Assembly (NCBI RefSeq): GCF_034259325.1 | Contig: NZ_JAXIVS010000021.1 | Location: forward strand, 1 to 64,000 | DNA length: 64,000 bases | From: Hyalangium ruber | Lineage (GTDB): Bacteria; Myxococcota; Myxococcia; Myxococcales; Myxococcaceae | Direction of reading: 5' to 3' | Shown here: positions 52,015 through 61,935 of the stretch, piece by piece | Position numbering within the stretch: position 1 is the first letter of the stretch | Layout of the letters: each line of letters begins with the position of its first letter | Notes under the pieces: model-generated | Databases searched by the model: none | Told to the model about the DNA's origin: nothing | What the model saw: the letters and a program-made list of their open reading frames with translations, nothing else | Translations under genes and position numbers: made by a program

Positions 52015-53832
52015 TCAGGCCGACCGCGACAGGGGGTTGTCCACGTGGCCGATGAGGATCGCCTTGGGCCGATCGCTGTCGTCGCCGTAGCCGTAGTCGA
52101 GCAGGCGGAAGCGGTTCAGGCAGATCTTCTCGAAGCTCGGGGCCTGGAGATCGAAGAGCGAGAAGCGCTCCTTCAGCTCCGGGAAGCGGCGCTGGTGCTG
52201 CTCCACCTGGTCGCGCACCAAGTCCCAGAAGGCCCGCTCCGAGAACCCCAGGTGCGTGGCCAGCACGTCCGACAGGTAGCGGAAGTGGCAGACGAACAGC
52301 CCGGTGAGGATGTGCTGGCGAAGCTTTTCGCCCGGCACCTTGATGAGCACCTCGGGGAGCTTGCCCGGCAGCTTCTCGCGCTCGGGGATGGGCTCGGTGC
52401 TCAGGTTCACGTCGTCGATGAAGTCCTTCATCGCGAGCCGGACCGGGGCGAAGTCCTTCACCACGAGGACGGCGTTCTCACCGTGCGGAGAGAAGGCGAG
52501 CCCGTAGTTGTAAAGGAAGTGCAGCAGGGGCGGCAGCACCGCGCCGAAGAGGCGCTGCAGCCACACCTTCGTCTCCAGGCCCGAGCGGCGGATCAGCTCG
52601 GCCACGAAGGGCTGGCCCTGGTGATCCACATACAGCAGCGAGGCCATGGTGAAGGCGCGCTCACCCTCCTTGAGGGAAGGCGCGAGGCTCTGCCGCCAGA
52701 TGGCGCCCAGCAGCTCGTGGAAGTGGTACGGCGCGTCCTGGACCTGCTCGTAGTACGCGTGGGGATAGTTGAGGCTCGCCACCTCGCCCAGCAGCACCAG
52801 CCCACACTCCTCGGTGAGGAAGCGGTCCTGCGCGAGCACGCCCTGGAACCAGTGGGTGAGCTCGGGAGCCGCCTCGGTGCGGTCCCCGGGCAGGCCGCGG
52901 TACACCGCCGTGTTGAGGATGCTCAGCGGCAGCTTGACGTAGCGCTTCTCCGGGGAGTGGATGTTGACGAACGTCCGGATGGACTGCTGCGGCAGGTAGT
53001 GGTCCGGCCCCTGGGACTTCAGCGGGACGATGTCGCCCCGGGCGATGTCAGCAGCGAACTCGGGGATGATCTTGTTCGTCCACTGCCACCGATGCACGGG
53101 CAGGAAGAGATAGTCCTCCGCGCGGTGTCCCTTCTCGGTCAGCTCCGCCCGGAAGTTCGCGAGGACCTGCTCGCCCAGTTCCTGGCGCATGAGCACCTCG
53201 TGCTCCAGGCCGGGGACGGCGCGGTAGTGGGCCTTCTTGCGGCTCACCGCCACCCACGCCATCGTCGACGGCTGCTTCTGCTCGGGGGCGTAGGCGAGGT
53301 AGTCGTCGTAGCCAAAGCCCAGGCGGCCCTTGTTGAAGACCATGGCGGGGTGACCGGTCATCTCGCCTTCCACCTGCCCGTAGCCCATCTCGGCGATCTG
53401 CTGGGAGGACGGGCTCCGGTCGGTGGCCAGGTGCGTGTCCGCCATCAGCGTGTTGCTCAGCTCCTTGAGCAGATAGGCGGTGTTGAAGGGCTTCATGCCG
53501 ATGGCCTCACGCGCATCGAGCACGAACTTCAGGGCGTCCTCCGCCGGAGCGGCCACTCCTGCCTCCGAGCGCCGCAGCGACTCGGGAAGAACGCGGTAGT
53601 TGCCCAGGATGCGGCGCTGCCCATCGAACAGGTACGCGCGCCCTTGGGGGAGCTCGAGCCGGAAGCGCACCTGGTCGCCCTGCTTCTCGATGATCTCCGC
53701 CTGGAGGAGCCCCTCGTAGAGGAACTCAGACAGCATCTTCGCGATGAGGGCGCGGTTGACGGCGCTCCAGATCTCGGGGCGCAGCGCGCCTCGCGGATCG
53801 AGCAAGGGGCCGGTGTTGTCTGCTTTCATCAT
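52015..53832 (-). CDS. NIS siderophore synthetase, IucC/RhbF-like
   Basis: ATP-dependent ligase predicted to join the second hydroxamate arm to a citryl intermediate. The 605-residue protein has the family signatures MTGHPAMVFNKGRLGF, VHRWQWTNKI, LLGEVASLNYP, SPHGENAVLVVKDF and LAMKDFIDDVNL, and the usual C-terminal fatty-acid-binding-like helices. Length is normal for IucA/IucC proteins. ATG 53832 overlaps the exporter stop (ATGATGA), with GGAG seven bases upstream. Of the two NIS enzymes here it is the single-domain one and corresponds to RhbF in the rhizobactin 1021 cluster. Confidence 0.9.
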   Translation of the reverse strand: MMKADNTGPLLDPRGALRPEIWSAVNRALIAKMLSEFLYEGLLQAEIIEKQGDQVRFRLELPQGRAYLFDGQRRILGNYRVLPESLRRSEAGVAAPAEDALKFVLDAREAIGMKPFNTAYLLKELSNTLMADTHLATDRSPSSQQIAEMGYGQVEGEMTGHPAMVFNKGRLGFGYDDYLAYAPEQKQPSTMAWVAVSRKKAHYRAVPGLEHEVLMRQELGEQVLANFRAELTEKGHRAEDYLFLPVHRWQWTNKIIPEFAADIARGDIVPLKSQGPDHYLPQQSIRTFVNIHSPEKRYVKLPLSILNTAVYRGLPGDRTEAAPELTHWFQGVLAQDRFLTEECGLVLLGEVASLNYPHAYYEQVQDAPYHFHELLGAIWRQSLAPSLKEGERAFTMASLLYVDHQGQPFVAELIRRSGLETKVWLQRLFGAVLPPLLHFLYNYGLAFSPHGENAVLVVKDFAPVRLAMKDFIDDVNLSTEPIPEREKLPGKLPEVLIKVPGEKLRQHILTGLFVCHFRYLSDVLATHLGFSERAFWDLVRDQVEQHQRRFPELKERFSLFDLQAPSFEKICLNRFRLLDYGYGDDSDRPKAILIGHVDNPLSRSA

Positions 53833-55043
53833 TTGACTGCTCCTTGAAGAACGGGGATTGCGACCGGGTCCTTGCGACCCTGGAACACCACGGCCGAGGC
53901 GAGGATCAGACTCAAGGCGAAGGCCCCCACGGCGGCCCAGAACGGAGCCACGAGGTTCGCCTGGCCCACCAGCTCCGAGGCCAGCAGCGGCGCTCCGAGC
54001 AGCGCGGCGTTCTGCCACGCGACGGAGAGGCCCACGCGCAGGTGGAGCCGGCCCTCACTGCCCGCGCTGAACAACCGGAGCTCGAGGATGGACTGGGCGA
54101 TGATGACGCAGAAGCCGAACATCACCCGGCCCGCGAGCAGCAGCACCCAACCCGAGCTCACCGCCTGCAGCACCAGCCCCACGACGAGCAGGCTCACGCT
54201 GCCGATGTAGAACGTCCGATGCTGCCCCGGAGCATGGAGCCGGCGGACCCAGGGCATGGCGACCAGGGCCATGGCGCTCGGCACGAGGAAGAGGACCCCG
54301 GCCATCGTGGTGGACAGTCCGTACCCCTCCGCCGAGGAGACGTACTGGGTGAAGTAGGGCCGGATGACGTTAAGGCCCAGGTGGAAGCTGATGAAGCACA
54401 GGCCCAGGGCGGCCATCCATCCCCAGGAGGCAGAGGGCGCCGCGTTGGCGGCCTCCGCCGGAGCCTGCCGCACCATCTTCTTCAGGCGCAGCGCGTACAG
54501 GCACAGCCCCAGCAGGACGATGTCGAGCACGGCCGCCGGGTAGAAGATCCACAGGGGCGAGGGCATGTCGATGACCCAGGCGCCGCAGAGGGACGAGGCG
54601 ATGATGGCCAGATGCACCGCGGCCTGGAGCTTGCCGACGGCGGCCGCGCGCCCCTCCCCTCCCGCCAGCTCCAGGAGCAGGGAGTAGACAAGCATGTAGC
54701 TGCTCTTGAAGATCAGCAGCAGCACGGTGAGCACGATGAACTGCTGCTCATCCTGAGCCAGCGCACACAGCGCGGTCAGCACGGCGGTGAAGAACTGCCC
54801 CACCGCGAGCAGCACGGTGGCCGAGTAGCGGCGGGCCAACAGCCCCCACAGGGGGCCGCAGAGCATGACCGTCAGGCGGCAGATGGCGATGAAGCGCCCG
54901 GAGAACTCCAGGTCGCCCACGCCGAACACCTTGGCGAAGAACTGGGGATAGAACGGCGACAGCAGCGTCTCGGTGAAGACCTGCAGGAAGCCGCACACCA
55001 GCAGGATCCACTGGGCCCGGCTCATGGAGGGAGACCCGCTCAT
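53829..55043 (-). CDS. MFS transporter, probable siderophore exporter
   Basis: A 404-residue membrane protein with about 12 hydrophobic helices. The loop after helix 2 reads GPLWGLLARRYS, a variant of the MFS signature, and a central polar linker (RLKKMVRQAPAEAANAAPS) divides the two halves. It overlaps both neighbours by ATGA: the N-hydroxylase stop at one end and the NIS synthetase start at the other. It is therefore embedded in the siderophore operon. Export of the finished siderophore is inferred from this position. Confidence 0.82.
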   Translation of the reverse strand: MSGSPSMSRAQWILLVCGFLQVFTETLLSPFYPQFFAKVFGVGDLEFSGRFIAICRLTVMLCGPLWGLLARRYSATVLLAVGQFFTAVLTALCALAQDEQQFIVLTVLLLIFKSSYMLVYSLLLELAGGEGRAAAVGKLQAAVHLAIIASSLCGAWVIDMPSPLWIFYPAAVLDIVLLGLCLYALRLKKMVRQAPAEAANAAPSASWGWMAALGLCFISFHLGLNVIRPYFTQYVSSAEGYGLSTTMAGVLFLVPSAMALVAMPWVRRLHAPGQHRTFYIGSVSLLVVGLVLQAVSSGWVLLLAGRVMFGFCVIIAQSILELRLFSAGSEGRLHLRVGLSVAWQNAALLGAPLLASELVGQANLVAPFWAAVGAFALSLILASAVVFQGRKDPVAIPVLQGAVK

Positions 55044-56368
55044 TCCGGTGCTCCGAACTCGAGGAACACGTTGCGCTCGCGCGTCTTGTAGACCTCGCGG
55101 CCCAGCAGGGAGTTGATGATGATCGAGTTGCGGTGCGCGCCAAGGCCCAGGTCCGGCGCTCCCACGCCGTGGGTGTGGATCTCTCCGTTCTGCACGAAGA
55201 TGTGGTTGGCGCTCTCCTCGCGCTGCGCGACCCGGTAGTCGCTGCCCACCATGTAGCGGCCCTGCTCGTCCCAGCGAATCAGGGGGCGAAGCTCGGACAG
55301 GAAGCCCGGCACCTGGGCGCGGTAGCCGGTGCCCACCACGACGCAGTCGGTGTCATGGTGGAACTCCTTGTCCTGCTGGCGCTGGCGGAGCTGAAGCCGG
55401 AAGCGGTTCGGAGCACCGGGGGTCTGCTTCGCGGACATCACCTCGCACAGGGCGCGCATCTGCACCGCGGGCACCTCTCCGCCCACCGACCGCTCGTACA
55501 GCAGGTCATTGATGGCGGCGAGCGTGGAGGTGCTCATGCCCTTGTAGAGCAGATCCTGCTGGGGCAGGACCCGGTCCTTCACCGCCTGGGGCAGGCCGTG
55601 GAAGTAGCGGGTGTACTCGGGCGAGAAGTGCTGGAGGCCGAGCTTCGTGTACTCCATGGGGTGGAAGCCCGAGGAGCGGGTGAACCACGAGAGGCGGAAG
55701 CCCTGCTCCTTCTGCTCCTGGAGCAGCGTCAGGAAGCACTCGCCCGCGCTCTGCCCGGAGCCGATGACCGTGATGGAGCGCGCCTTGCGGCACTGCTCCC
55801 GGTTGCCGGAGAACTCCGCGGTGTGGAAGACGGCGTCGGAGGGCAGGCCCTTGAAGCAGTCGGGCATGATGGGCGTCGTGCCCACGCCCAGCACCAGGTG
55901 CCGAGCCCGGTACCGGTACGCCTGGCCCGCGGCGCTGCGCGCCTCCAGCTCGTAGAAGCTCTCCCCACCCTCGCGCACCTTGCGGATGCTCGACACGCTG
56001 CGGTCGAACTGGCAGCTCTCCAGCTGCTGGGAGACCCACTGGCAATAGTGGTCGTACTCGGTGCGGGGGATGTGGAAGTGCTCGTAGAAGTAGAAGTGGT
56101 AGAGGCGCCCCATGTCCGCCAGGTACTTCAGGAAGCTGAAGCGACTGGTCGGGTCGGCCATGGTCACCATGTCCGCCAGGAAGGGCACCTGCAGGGAGGT
56201 GCCCTCGAGCAGCATGCCCTCGTGCCAGCGGAAGGAGGGCTTCTGCTCCAGGAACACCGCCTTCACATCCCGCACGGGCTCCAGCAGGGCCGCGAGCCCC
56301 AGGTTGAAGGGGCCCAGGCCGATGCCGGCGATGTCATAGAGGGGAATCGAGGAGGACGTGGGGCTCAT
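55040..56368 (-). CDS. N-hydroxylating flavin monooxygenase (IucD/RhbE-like)
   Basis: Hydroxylates a terminal amine, here most likely 1,3-diaminopropane, to give the hydroxamate precursor. The 442-residue protein has the FAD motif GIGLGPFNLGLA, the family stretch FRWHEGMLLEG and LQVPFLADMVTM, the NADPH motif VIGSGQSAGECF, and the C-terminal NEIHTHGVGAPDLGLGAHRNS-type segment (here beginning NGEIHTHG). All are typical of lysine/ornithine N-monooxygenases. Its start overlaps the stop of the NIS-acyltransferase fusion by ATGA. The substrate call comes from the aminotransferase and decarboxylase genes in the same operon. Confidence 0.93.
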   Translation of the reverse strand: MSPTSSSIPLYDIAGIGLGPFNLGLAALLEPVRDVKAVFLEQKPSFRWHEGMLLEGTSLQVPFLADMVTMADPTSRFSFLKYLADMGRLYHFYFYEHFHIPRTEYDHYCQWVSQQLESCQFDRSVSSIRKVREGGESFYELEARSAAGQAYRYRARHLVLGVGTTPIMPDCFKGLPSDAVFHTAEFSGNREQCRKARSITVIGSGQSAGECFLTLLQEQKEQGFRLSWFTRSSGFHPMEYTKLGLQHFSPEYTRYFHGLPQAVKDRVLPQQDLLYKGMSTSTLAAINDLLYERSVGGEVPAVQMRALCEVMSAKQTPGAPNRFRLQLRQRQQDKEFHHDTDCVVVGTGYRAQVPGFLSELRPLIRWDEQGRYMVGSDYRVAQREESANHIFVQNGEIHTHGVGAPDLGLGAHRNSIIINSLLGREVYKTRERNVFLEFGAPE

Positions 56369-58779
56369 GCGCGCTCCTGGGGGAAGTACTTCTCGCGCCG
56401 ATAGAACAGGAGGGCCGCGCGCTTGTCGGGCAGCTCCACCTCCATCTGCACCTCACCGCCGCACTGCTTCGCCACCTCGAGCACGAGGCGGTTGCGCGCA
56501 TCCGGCTCCCCGACGACCCGCTCCGTCTCCGGGTGGAGGAACATGTACTCCGTGAAGGCGCGCAGCATCGCCACGGAGACCTTCCGCTGGAGGAACTCGA
56601 AGGGCCCGATGAGCAGGTGGCAGCCCTGATCCGTGGGGTGGACCGGGTAGTAGCGGCCGAGGATGTCGTCCACCACCCAGTAGCGCTCCCAGTAGCTCAT
56701 GGGCACGCCATCGATCATTCCGATGTAGAGCGTGTGGTGCGCATCCTCCAAGGCCCGGCGCAGGTACCGCTCGATGACCGGCAGCGGCTTGGCCATGTTC
56801 CAGAACGGCTCCACGTGCTCCAGGTTCATCCACTCGTGGATGAGGTGGAGATCGCGCGCGTACTCGAGGCGGCGGAAGCCGATCCACTTCTGGAGGGACT
56901 CGTCGAACTTCGCGAAGACCCAGTCCGGCTGCCAGAACGGGCAGCCCGGGTTCTGCGTCATCGCCGGCACCTTCCGCTCGATGCAGAAGGGGTTCTTCAC
57001 CTCGACGTAGACCGACTGCACGGCCACGGGCGCCAGCAGCTCATCCAGCCCCTGCAGCCGGGTGAGCAGGTTCGCCTTGCAGCGCAGCGTCCGCGTGGCC
57101 AGCACGCGCCGAACGAAGGGCGAGAGGCTCTTGCAGGCCGCGTCGATGTCCCAGAGGGACTGGCGCAGCTCGGCCAGCAGGGCCCGCTCACCCAGCACGC
57201 CGTCGGAGCCCAGCGCCCCGACCATGCCGAGCATGTTGTTGATGATGAGGTAGTAGCCCAGCCGCTCGTCGACGAGATCCTCGGGGGCCACCGCCTCGCT
57301 GGCGATGCCGAGCTCCGGCAGGTGCTTGCGGAGCTGCGAGATGGTGGTGTCCCGGTAGTAGACGCCCTGGTTGTCCCGGTAGTAGGCGCGGTGGGGGTAG
57401 CCGTCCTTCAGCTCCAGCACCGTGTTCTGCTGGTGCGCCTCCAGCCCGAGGCCCCGGCACAGGTGCATCCAGCAGAACGGGTGCAGCGTCACCGACAGGA
57501 ACTTCCGGAACCACTCCCGGGCTACCGTCTCCACCGGCCGCTGTTCCTTCTCGGCCAGGAGTCGGATGATCTGGCCCGCGCGGGTACCACCGTCCTCCGG
57601 GTTCTCCGCGCACAACGTGGCCAGCGGAGTGGCGTTGATGTGGCTGTCCCCGGGAAAGGGGTTCTCACGCATCACGCACGAGAAGCCATCCAGCACCTTG
57701 CCCTCGTGGACCACCGCCACGTAGGCGGGATCGCCGATGACCTTGAACTGGGGGAAGCGCTCCTTCAGCTCGGTGCCTAGGGGGCCTTCCATCAGCCGGT
57801 ACAGCTCCACGCCGCGCAGCAGCTCCTTGAACAGGTTCACCCGCTCGGAGTTGGTGATGCGCACCTGCAGGGACAGCTTGAACATGAAGGGGGCGTCCGC
57901 GTGGTACACGGTCCGCACCGAGGAAGTGGGCTGGAACGCTCGGCCCTGGGTGCCCAGATCCTTCAGCAGCCCCTTGGCGAGCAGCTCCTTCACCGGCGTC
58001 TCCTGGAGCAGCTTCTGCGCCTGCCAGGGGTGGACCGGGATGAGCACGAAGCCGCCCTCCTGGCAGTGCGCCTCCTTGAAGGAGCGTGGCACCTCGGCGT
58101 CCTCGCGCAGCATCTTCTTGATGAGCGTCGAGGCGCTCTCCGCGAGGGCCGAGTCCTGCCGCACCACGGAGGGATCGGCCGCGAAGTAGTGGAGGGCGAA
58201 AGCCCCGCCCAGCTCCGGGGAGTACCGCTCCAGCTCCTCTCCCTCGAAGCCGCTGCGGCTCTTGGGGGTGGGGTGCAGGGGGTGGCCGGTGAGCAGGCCC
58301 TGCTCGGCCTCGATGAAGGACAGCTCCGGCCCGAACAGGCGCGGCAGATCCTCGGAGCGAGCCTCCAGGAAGGTCGCGATGTTCTCGCAGCTATCGAGCG
58401 CGCGGATGCGCAGCTCGTCCAGCGCCACGGGATCCGCGCCACGCACCCGTGCCAGATCCGTCGTCACCAGGGTGACGAAGTCATCGAAGTTCATGGGATG
58501 CAGGGAGCCAGCCCCCACGGCGCGGCTGAGCAGCGGGAAGGCGTACCGGTGGTGGCCCGTCTCGGAGAAGTAGGCCACGGGAGCCCACACCTCCGTGGCG
58601 TCCTTCTCGAAGGGCAGCCGCGCCACGCTCTTCACCCCGCGCTTGCGCAGGTGCTGCCGGAGCGCCGTGTCCAGGCCGCCCTCGTCCACGTCGATGAGCG
58701 CCCACCCCGACGTCTCACGCAGATAGCAGTTGAGGAAAGTCCGGAGCGACACCTGCTCCGCGAGTTTGTTGTCACCCAT
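56365..58779 (-). CDS. NIS siderophore synthetase fused to hydroxylamine acyltransferase (RhbC-RhbD-like fusion)
   Basis: An 804-residue fusion. Residues 1 to about 610 are an IucA/IucC-type synthetase with GHPLHPTPKSRSGF, VHPWQAQKLL, AHQQNTVLELKDGYPHRAYYRDNQG and a helical C-terminal half. Residues about 625-804 are a GNAT acyltransferase of the IucB/RhbD type (FRRLEYARDLHLIHEWMN, PVIERYLRRALED, TDQGCHLLIGPFEFLQ, REKYF at the end). It should both acylate N-hydroxy-diaminopropane and attach it to citrate. In rhizobactin 1021 these functions are separate genes. ATG 58779, with GGAGGCGAATC upstream, overlaps the decarboxylase stop by 8 bases. Confidence 0.9.
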   Translation of the reverse strand: MGDNKLAEQVSLRTFLNCYLRETSGWALIDVDEGGLDTALRQHLRKRGVKSVARLPFEKDATEVWAPVAYFSETGHHRYAFPLLSRAVGAGSLHPMNFDDFVTLVTTDLARVRGADPVALDELRIRALDSCENIATFLEARSEDLPRLFGPELSFIEAEQGLLTGHPLHPTPKSRSGFEGEELERYSPELGGAFALHYFAADPSVVRQDSALAESASTLIKKMLREDAEVPRSFKEAHCQEGGFVLIPVHPWQAQKLLQETPVKELLAKGLLKDLGTQGRAFQPTSSVRTVYHADAPFMFKLSLQVRITNSERVNLFKELLRGVELYRLMEGPLGTELKERFPQFKVIGDPAYVAVVHEGKVLDGFSCVMRENPFPGDSHINATPLATLCAENPEDGGTRAGQIIRLLAEKEQRPVETVAREWFRKFLSVTLHPFCWMHLCRGLGLEAHQQNTVLELKDGYPHRAYYRDNQGVYYRDTTISQLRKHLPELGIASEAVAPEDLVDERLGYYLIINNMLGMVGALGSDGVLGERALLAELRQSLWDIDAACKSLSPFVRRVLATRTLRCKANLLTRLQGLDELLAPVAVQSVYVEVKNPFCIERKVPAMTQNPGCPFWQPDWVFAKFDESLQKWIGFRRLEYARDLHLIHEWMNLEHVEPFWNMAKPLPVIERYLRRALEDAHHTLYIGMIDGVPMSYWERYWVVDDILGRYYPVHPTDQGCHLLIGPFEFLQRKVSVAMLRAFTEYMFLHPETERVVGEPDARNRLVLEVAKQCGGEVQMEVELPDKRAALLFYRREKYFPQERA

Positions 58780-60310
58780 GATTCGCCTCCTCGAGCTCCC
58801 GGCCAATGCGCCGCACGTCTTCCAGCAGGCCCGCGACATGGGCCCGCGTCGTTCTGGGGTTGAGCAGGGTGAACTTCAGGTAGCGCACCCCGTTCACCCG
58901 CGTCCGCCCCACCACCGCCATGCCCCGGTTCCACAGCACGTCCCGGATGCTCGCGTTGAGCTGATCCAGCCGCTCCTGGCTCTTCACCCGCGAGGGGCGG
59001 TAGCGGAACACCACCGCGTTCAGCTCGGGCTTTCCCGCCAGCTCCAGCTCCGGCGTGGCGGAGATGAGATCCGCGACGTCCGAGGTCAGGTCCACCGTGT
59101 ACTCGACCAACGAGGCCAGGGTGCGGCGCCCCAGGGACTGGAGGCTGACGAACACCTTGAGCGCATCGAAGCGCCGCGTCGTCTGGACGGACTTCGTCAC
59201 CAGGTTGTCGACGCCCGCCTCTTCCTCGTCCTCGGGGTTGAGGTAGTCGACGTTCAGCTTGATGTTGCGGAAGAGCGCGCCGTCCCGCACCAGGAAGGCC
59301 CCACAGCTCACCGGCTGGTAGAAGAGCTTGTGGAAGTCGATGGTGACGGAGTCCGCCAGCGAGAGCCCCTGGAGCCTGTCCCGGAACCGCTCGCTCAGCA
59401 GGAGCGCGCCGCCATAGGCCGCGTCCACGTGCAGCCACGCCCCATGCTTCCGGGCCAGCTCGGAGATCGCGGGGAGCGGATCAATGCTGCCGAAGTCCGT
59501 AGTCCCCGCGGTGGCCACCACCGCGAAGGGCAGCAGCCGCTCATAGCGCATCACCTCCAGGTACCGAGCCAGTGCCTGGGGATCGAGGCGGTGGCGCTCG
59601 TCGCTCTCCACCGCGACGACCGCGCTCTCACCCAGCCCGAGCAGCGCCGCCGCCTGGACGACGCTGAAGTGGGCCTTCTGCGAGCAGAGGATGCGCAGGC
59701 GATGGGACTCCAGGGGAAGCCCCTCTTGCTGCACATCCCAGTTCAGCTTCTCCTGGCAGAAGTGGTTGCGGGCTAGCAGCAGGCCCATGAAGTTCGACAG
59801 CGTTCCGCCGCTGGTGAAGACACCGTCCGACCCGGCGCCGAAGCCCGCCAGCTTCCCCAGCCACTTCACCACCTGCTGCTCCACGACGGTGGCCGCCGGC
59901 GCCTGGTCCCACGAGTCCATGGACTGGTTCGTCGCGGAGATGAGCGTCTCCGCCGCCAGGGCGGGCACCAGCGTGGGGCAGTGCAGGTGCGCCACGGTGG
60001 CCGGGTGCGAGACCCAAACCGAGTGCTGCAGGATGGCCTCGCGGACATCCTTCATCACCGCCTCGAGCCCCCTGCCCTCCTCCGGGCACGGGTCCATCGC
60101 CGTAATGGCCTTGCGGACCACCTCGGGGCTCGCGCCGCTGTAGGGCTTCTTCTGCCACGCCGCGCTCCCCTCCAGCGCCTTGAGCGCGGTGGAGATCGCC
60201 GCCTGGAAGGAGGCCTGGCTCTTCTCCGACGGGCAGACGAAGAGCCGCTCGAGCAGATCCGGCCCGAGCTCCTCCTGGGGGACGGGTTTCCTGGCCACCG
60301 CGGTCGTCAT
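58772..60310 (-). CDS. L-2,4-diaminobutyrate decarboxylase (PLP-dependent)
   Basis: Makes 1,3-diaminopropane from L-2,4-diaminobutyrate. The 512-residue protein is a group II pyridoxal-phosphate decarboxylase: FTSGGTLSNFMGLLLAR, Asp296 in HVDAAYGG, and the cofactor Lys328 in TIDFHKLFYQP. Length and motifs agree with RhbB and the Acinetobacter diaminobutyrate decarboxylase. ATG 60310 overlaps the aminotransferase stop by ATGA; a longer open frame upstream lies inside the aminotransferase gene. Confidence 0.92.
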   Translation of the reverse strand: MTTAVARKPVPQEELGPDLLERLFVCPSEKSQASFQAAISTALKALEGSAAWQKKPYSGASPEVVRKAITAMDPCPEEGRGLEAVMKDVREAILQHSVWVSHPATVAHLHCPTLVPALAAETLISATNQSMDSWDQAPAATVVEQQVVKWLGKLAGFGAGSDGVFTSGGTLSNFMGLLLARNHFCQEKLNWDVQQEGLPLESHRLRILCSQKAHFSVVQAAALLGLGESAVVAVESDERHRLDPQALARYLEVMRYERLLPFAVVATAGTTDFGSIDPLPAISELARKHGAWLHVDAAYGGALLLSERFRDRLQGLSLADSVTIDFHKLFYQPVSCGAFLVRDGALFRNIKLNVDYLNPEDEEEAGVDNLVTKSVQTTRRFDALKVFVSLQSLGRRTLASLVEYTVDLTSDVADLISATPELELAGKPELNAVVFRYRPSRVKSQERLDQLNASIRDVLWNRGMAVVGRTRVNGVRYLKFTLLNPRTTRAHVAGLLEDVRRIGRELEEANHG

Positions 60311-61749
60311 GACGGCGACGCCTCGCTGGTGCCCAGGGCCTGCTCCGCCGCGGCCACGGCCTCGCCGACGATCTCCCCGACGCGATCCACCTCGGCCGCG
60401 GTGATGATGAGCGGCGGCAGGAAGCGGATGACGCTGCCATGGCGCCCGCCCAGCTCCAGGATGAGGCCCCGGCGCAGGCACTCGGCCTGGATGCGGCGAG
60501 CCATGGACGTGTGCGCCGGGTAGCTGCCCATCGCGTTGGCGCGGCGCGAGCTGTCCACCACCTCGACACCCACCATCAGGCCGCGGCCACGCACCTGGCC
60601 GATGCAGCGCGACTTCTTCTGGACGGCCTCCAGGCGCTCCCGGAGACGCGCGCCCATCCGCTCCGCGTGCTCCACGAGGTGGTTCTCGCGGATGAAGCGC
60701 AGGGTCGCCGTGCCCGCCGCCATGGCGAGCTGGTTGCCACGGAAGGTGCCGGCATGCGCGCCCGGTCCCCAGCGGTCCAGGGAGGAGCGGTACACCACGA
60801 CTGACAGCGGCAGGCTGCCGCCAATGGCCTTGGACAGCACCAGCACGTCCGGGAGGATTCCGGACTCCTGGAAGGCATAGAGCCAGCCGGTCCGGCCGAA
60901 GCCCGTCTGGACCTCGTCGATGATGAGGGGGATGTCGCGCTCTTGGGTGATGCGGCGCACCTCGCGCAGCCACTGCGCCGGAGCCGGGATGCAGCCGCCC
61001 TCGCCCTGGACGACCTCGAGGATCATCGCCGCGGGAGGGAGGATGCCGCTCTCGGGATCATCGAGCAGGTGCTCGATGTAGTGGCTGCTGAGCTGGTGCC
61101 CCTCCTCGCCGCCGCGCCCGAACGGGCAGCGGTAGTCATACGGGAAGGGCAGGAAGTGCACCTCCGGCATCAGCCCGCCGACCTCACGCTTCGGGCCCAG
61201 GTTGCCCATGAGCGCCAGCGCGCCATGCGTCATGCCGTGGTAGGCCCCATGGAAGGCCATGACGCCGGTGCGCCCGGTGGCCGTCTTCACCAGCTTGAGG
61301 GCCGCCTCGATGGCGTCCGCGCCAGAGGGGCCGCAGAACTGGATGCGGCAGTCCTTGGCGAACTCCTCGGGCAGGCTCGCCAGCAGCTCCCCCATGAACT
61401 CGTCCTTGGTGGGGGTGATGAGATCCAGCGTGTGCAGGGGCCGGCGGTGGGCCAGCATGTCCTGCAGCGCCTCGATGACCACCGGGTGGTTGTGCCCCAG
61501 GGCCAGCGTGCCCGCGCCCGCGAGGCAGTCGATGTACGTGCGCCCATCGGCGTCCTTCACGTACACGCCCTGCGCCTCGACCAGGGCCAGGGGGAGCTTG
61601 CGCGGATAGGAGCGCGCGTTCGACTCGCGCTGCGTCTGCCGCTCCAGATAGGGCGCCGAGAGCGGTGCCGGCTCGTCGTACGGAAGACTCGGAACCGAAC
61701 CGCCCCCATCCTTCTGCTTCCCTGCCTGCGACACCGCTTGCTCTCTCAT
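60307..61749 (-). CDS. L-2,4-diaminobutyrate:2-oxoglutarate aminotransferase
   Basis: Makes L-2,4-diaminobutyrate from aspartate semialdehyde and glutamate, the first step to 1,3-diaminopropane. The 480-residue class III aminotransferase has [33 protein letters not shown], Asp279 in [13 protein letters not shown] and the cofactor Lys307 in [11 protein letters not shown]. It corresponds to RhbA. ATG 61749 (AAAGG and GGGGAG upstream) is preferred to a start further upstream that would lie in the promoter region. It is first in the eight-gene operon. Confidence 0.92.
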   Translation of the reverse strand: MREQAVSQAGKQKDGGGSVPSLPYDEPAPLSAPYLERQTQRESNARSYPRKLPLALVEAQGVYVKDADGRTYIDCLAGAGTLALGHNHPVVIEALQDMLAHRRPLHTLDLITPTKDEFMGELLASLPEEFAKDCRIQFCGPSGADAIEAALKLVKTATGRTGVMAFHGAYHGMTHGALALMGNLGPKREVGGLMPEVHFLPFPYDYRCPFGRGGEEGHQLSSHYIEHLLDDPESGILPPAAMILEVVQGEGGCIPAPAQWLREVRRITQERDIPLIIDEVQTGFGRTGWLYAFQESGILPDVLVLSKAIGGSLPLSVVVYRSSLDRWGPGAHAGTFRGNQLAMAAGTATLRFIRENHLVEHAERMGARLRERLEAVQKKSRCIGQVRGRGLMVGVEVVDSSRRANAMGSYPAHTSMARRIQAECLRRGLILELGGRHGSVIRFLPPLIITAAEVDRVGEIVGEAVAAAEQALGTSEASPS

Positions 61750-61770
61750 GGAACCTTTACTCCCCGTGGG

Positions 61771-61799
61771 ATTTTGATTTTGAATTTCAACATCAAAAT
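61771..61799 (-). promoter_or_regulatory. inverted repeat in the leader of the siderophore operon
   Basis: ATTTTGAT (61771-61778) and ATCAAAAT (61792-61799) are perfect inverted copies around a 13-base spacer that itself contains TTGAATTTCAA. The site is very AT-rich and lies 22-50 bases before the aminotransferase start and just downstream of the candidate promoter. It could be an operator for an iron-responsive or other repressor. Confidence 0.4.
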
Positions 61800-61813
61800 C
61801 ATCGCGGCGAGTG

Positions 61814-61841
61814 ATTACAAGAATCGCTATCAATTCGTCAA
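61814..61841 (-). promoter_or_regulatory. candidate promoter of the siderophore operon
   Basis: Read on the minus strand, TTGACG (61841-61836) and TGTAAT (61819-61814) are separated by 16 bases. Transcription would start near 61807, giving a leader of about 58 bases that includes the inverted repeat at 61771-61799. Confidence 0.45.
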
Positions 61842-61905
61842 GTTCGGAACTTGAGGAGTCCCAGGAGGTCTCTGTCTGCAATCCCTACCCAGGCAGACAT
61901 GTGTC

Positions 61906-61935
61906 TTGACAACTCGGTGAGTTCTAGAGTATGAA
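61906..61935 (+). promoter_or_regulatory. candidate promoter of the PepSY / TonB-receptor operon
   Basis: A perfect TTGACA at 61906-61911 and TATGAA at 61930-61935 with an 18-base spacer. The -10 overlaps the Fur-box-like sequence, so iron-bound Fur would block it. Transcription would begin about 40 bases before ATG 61984. Confidence 0.55.
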
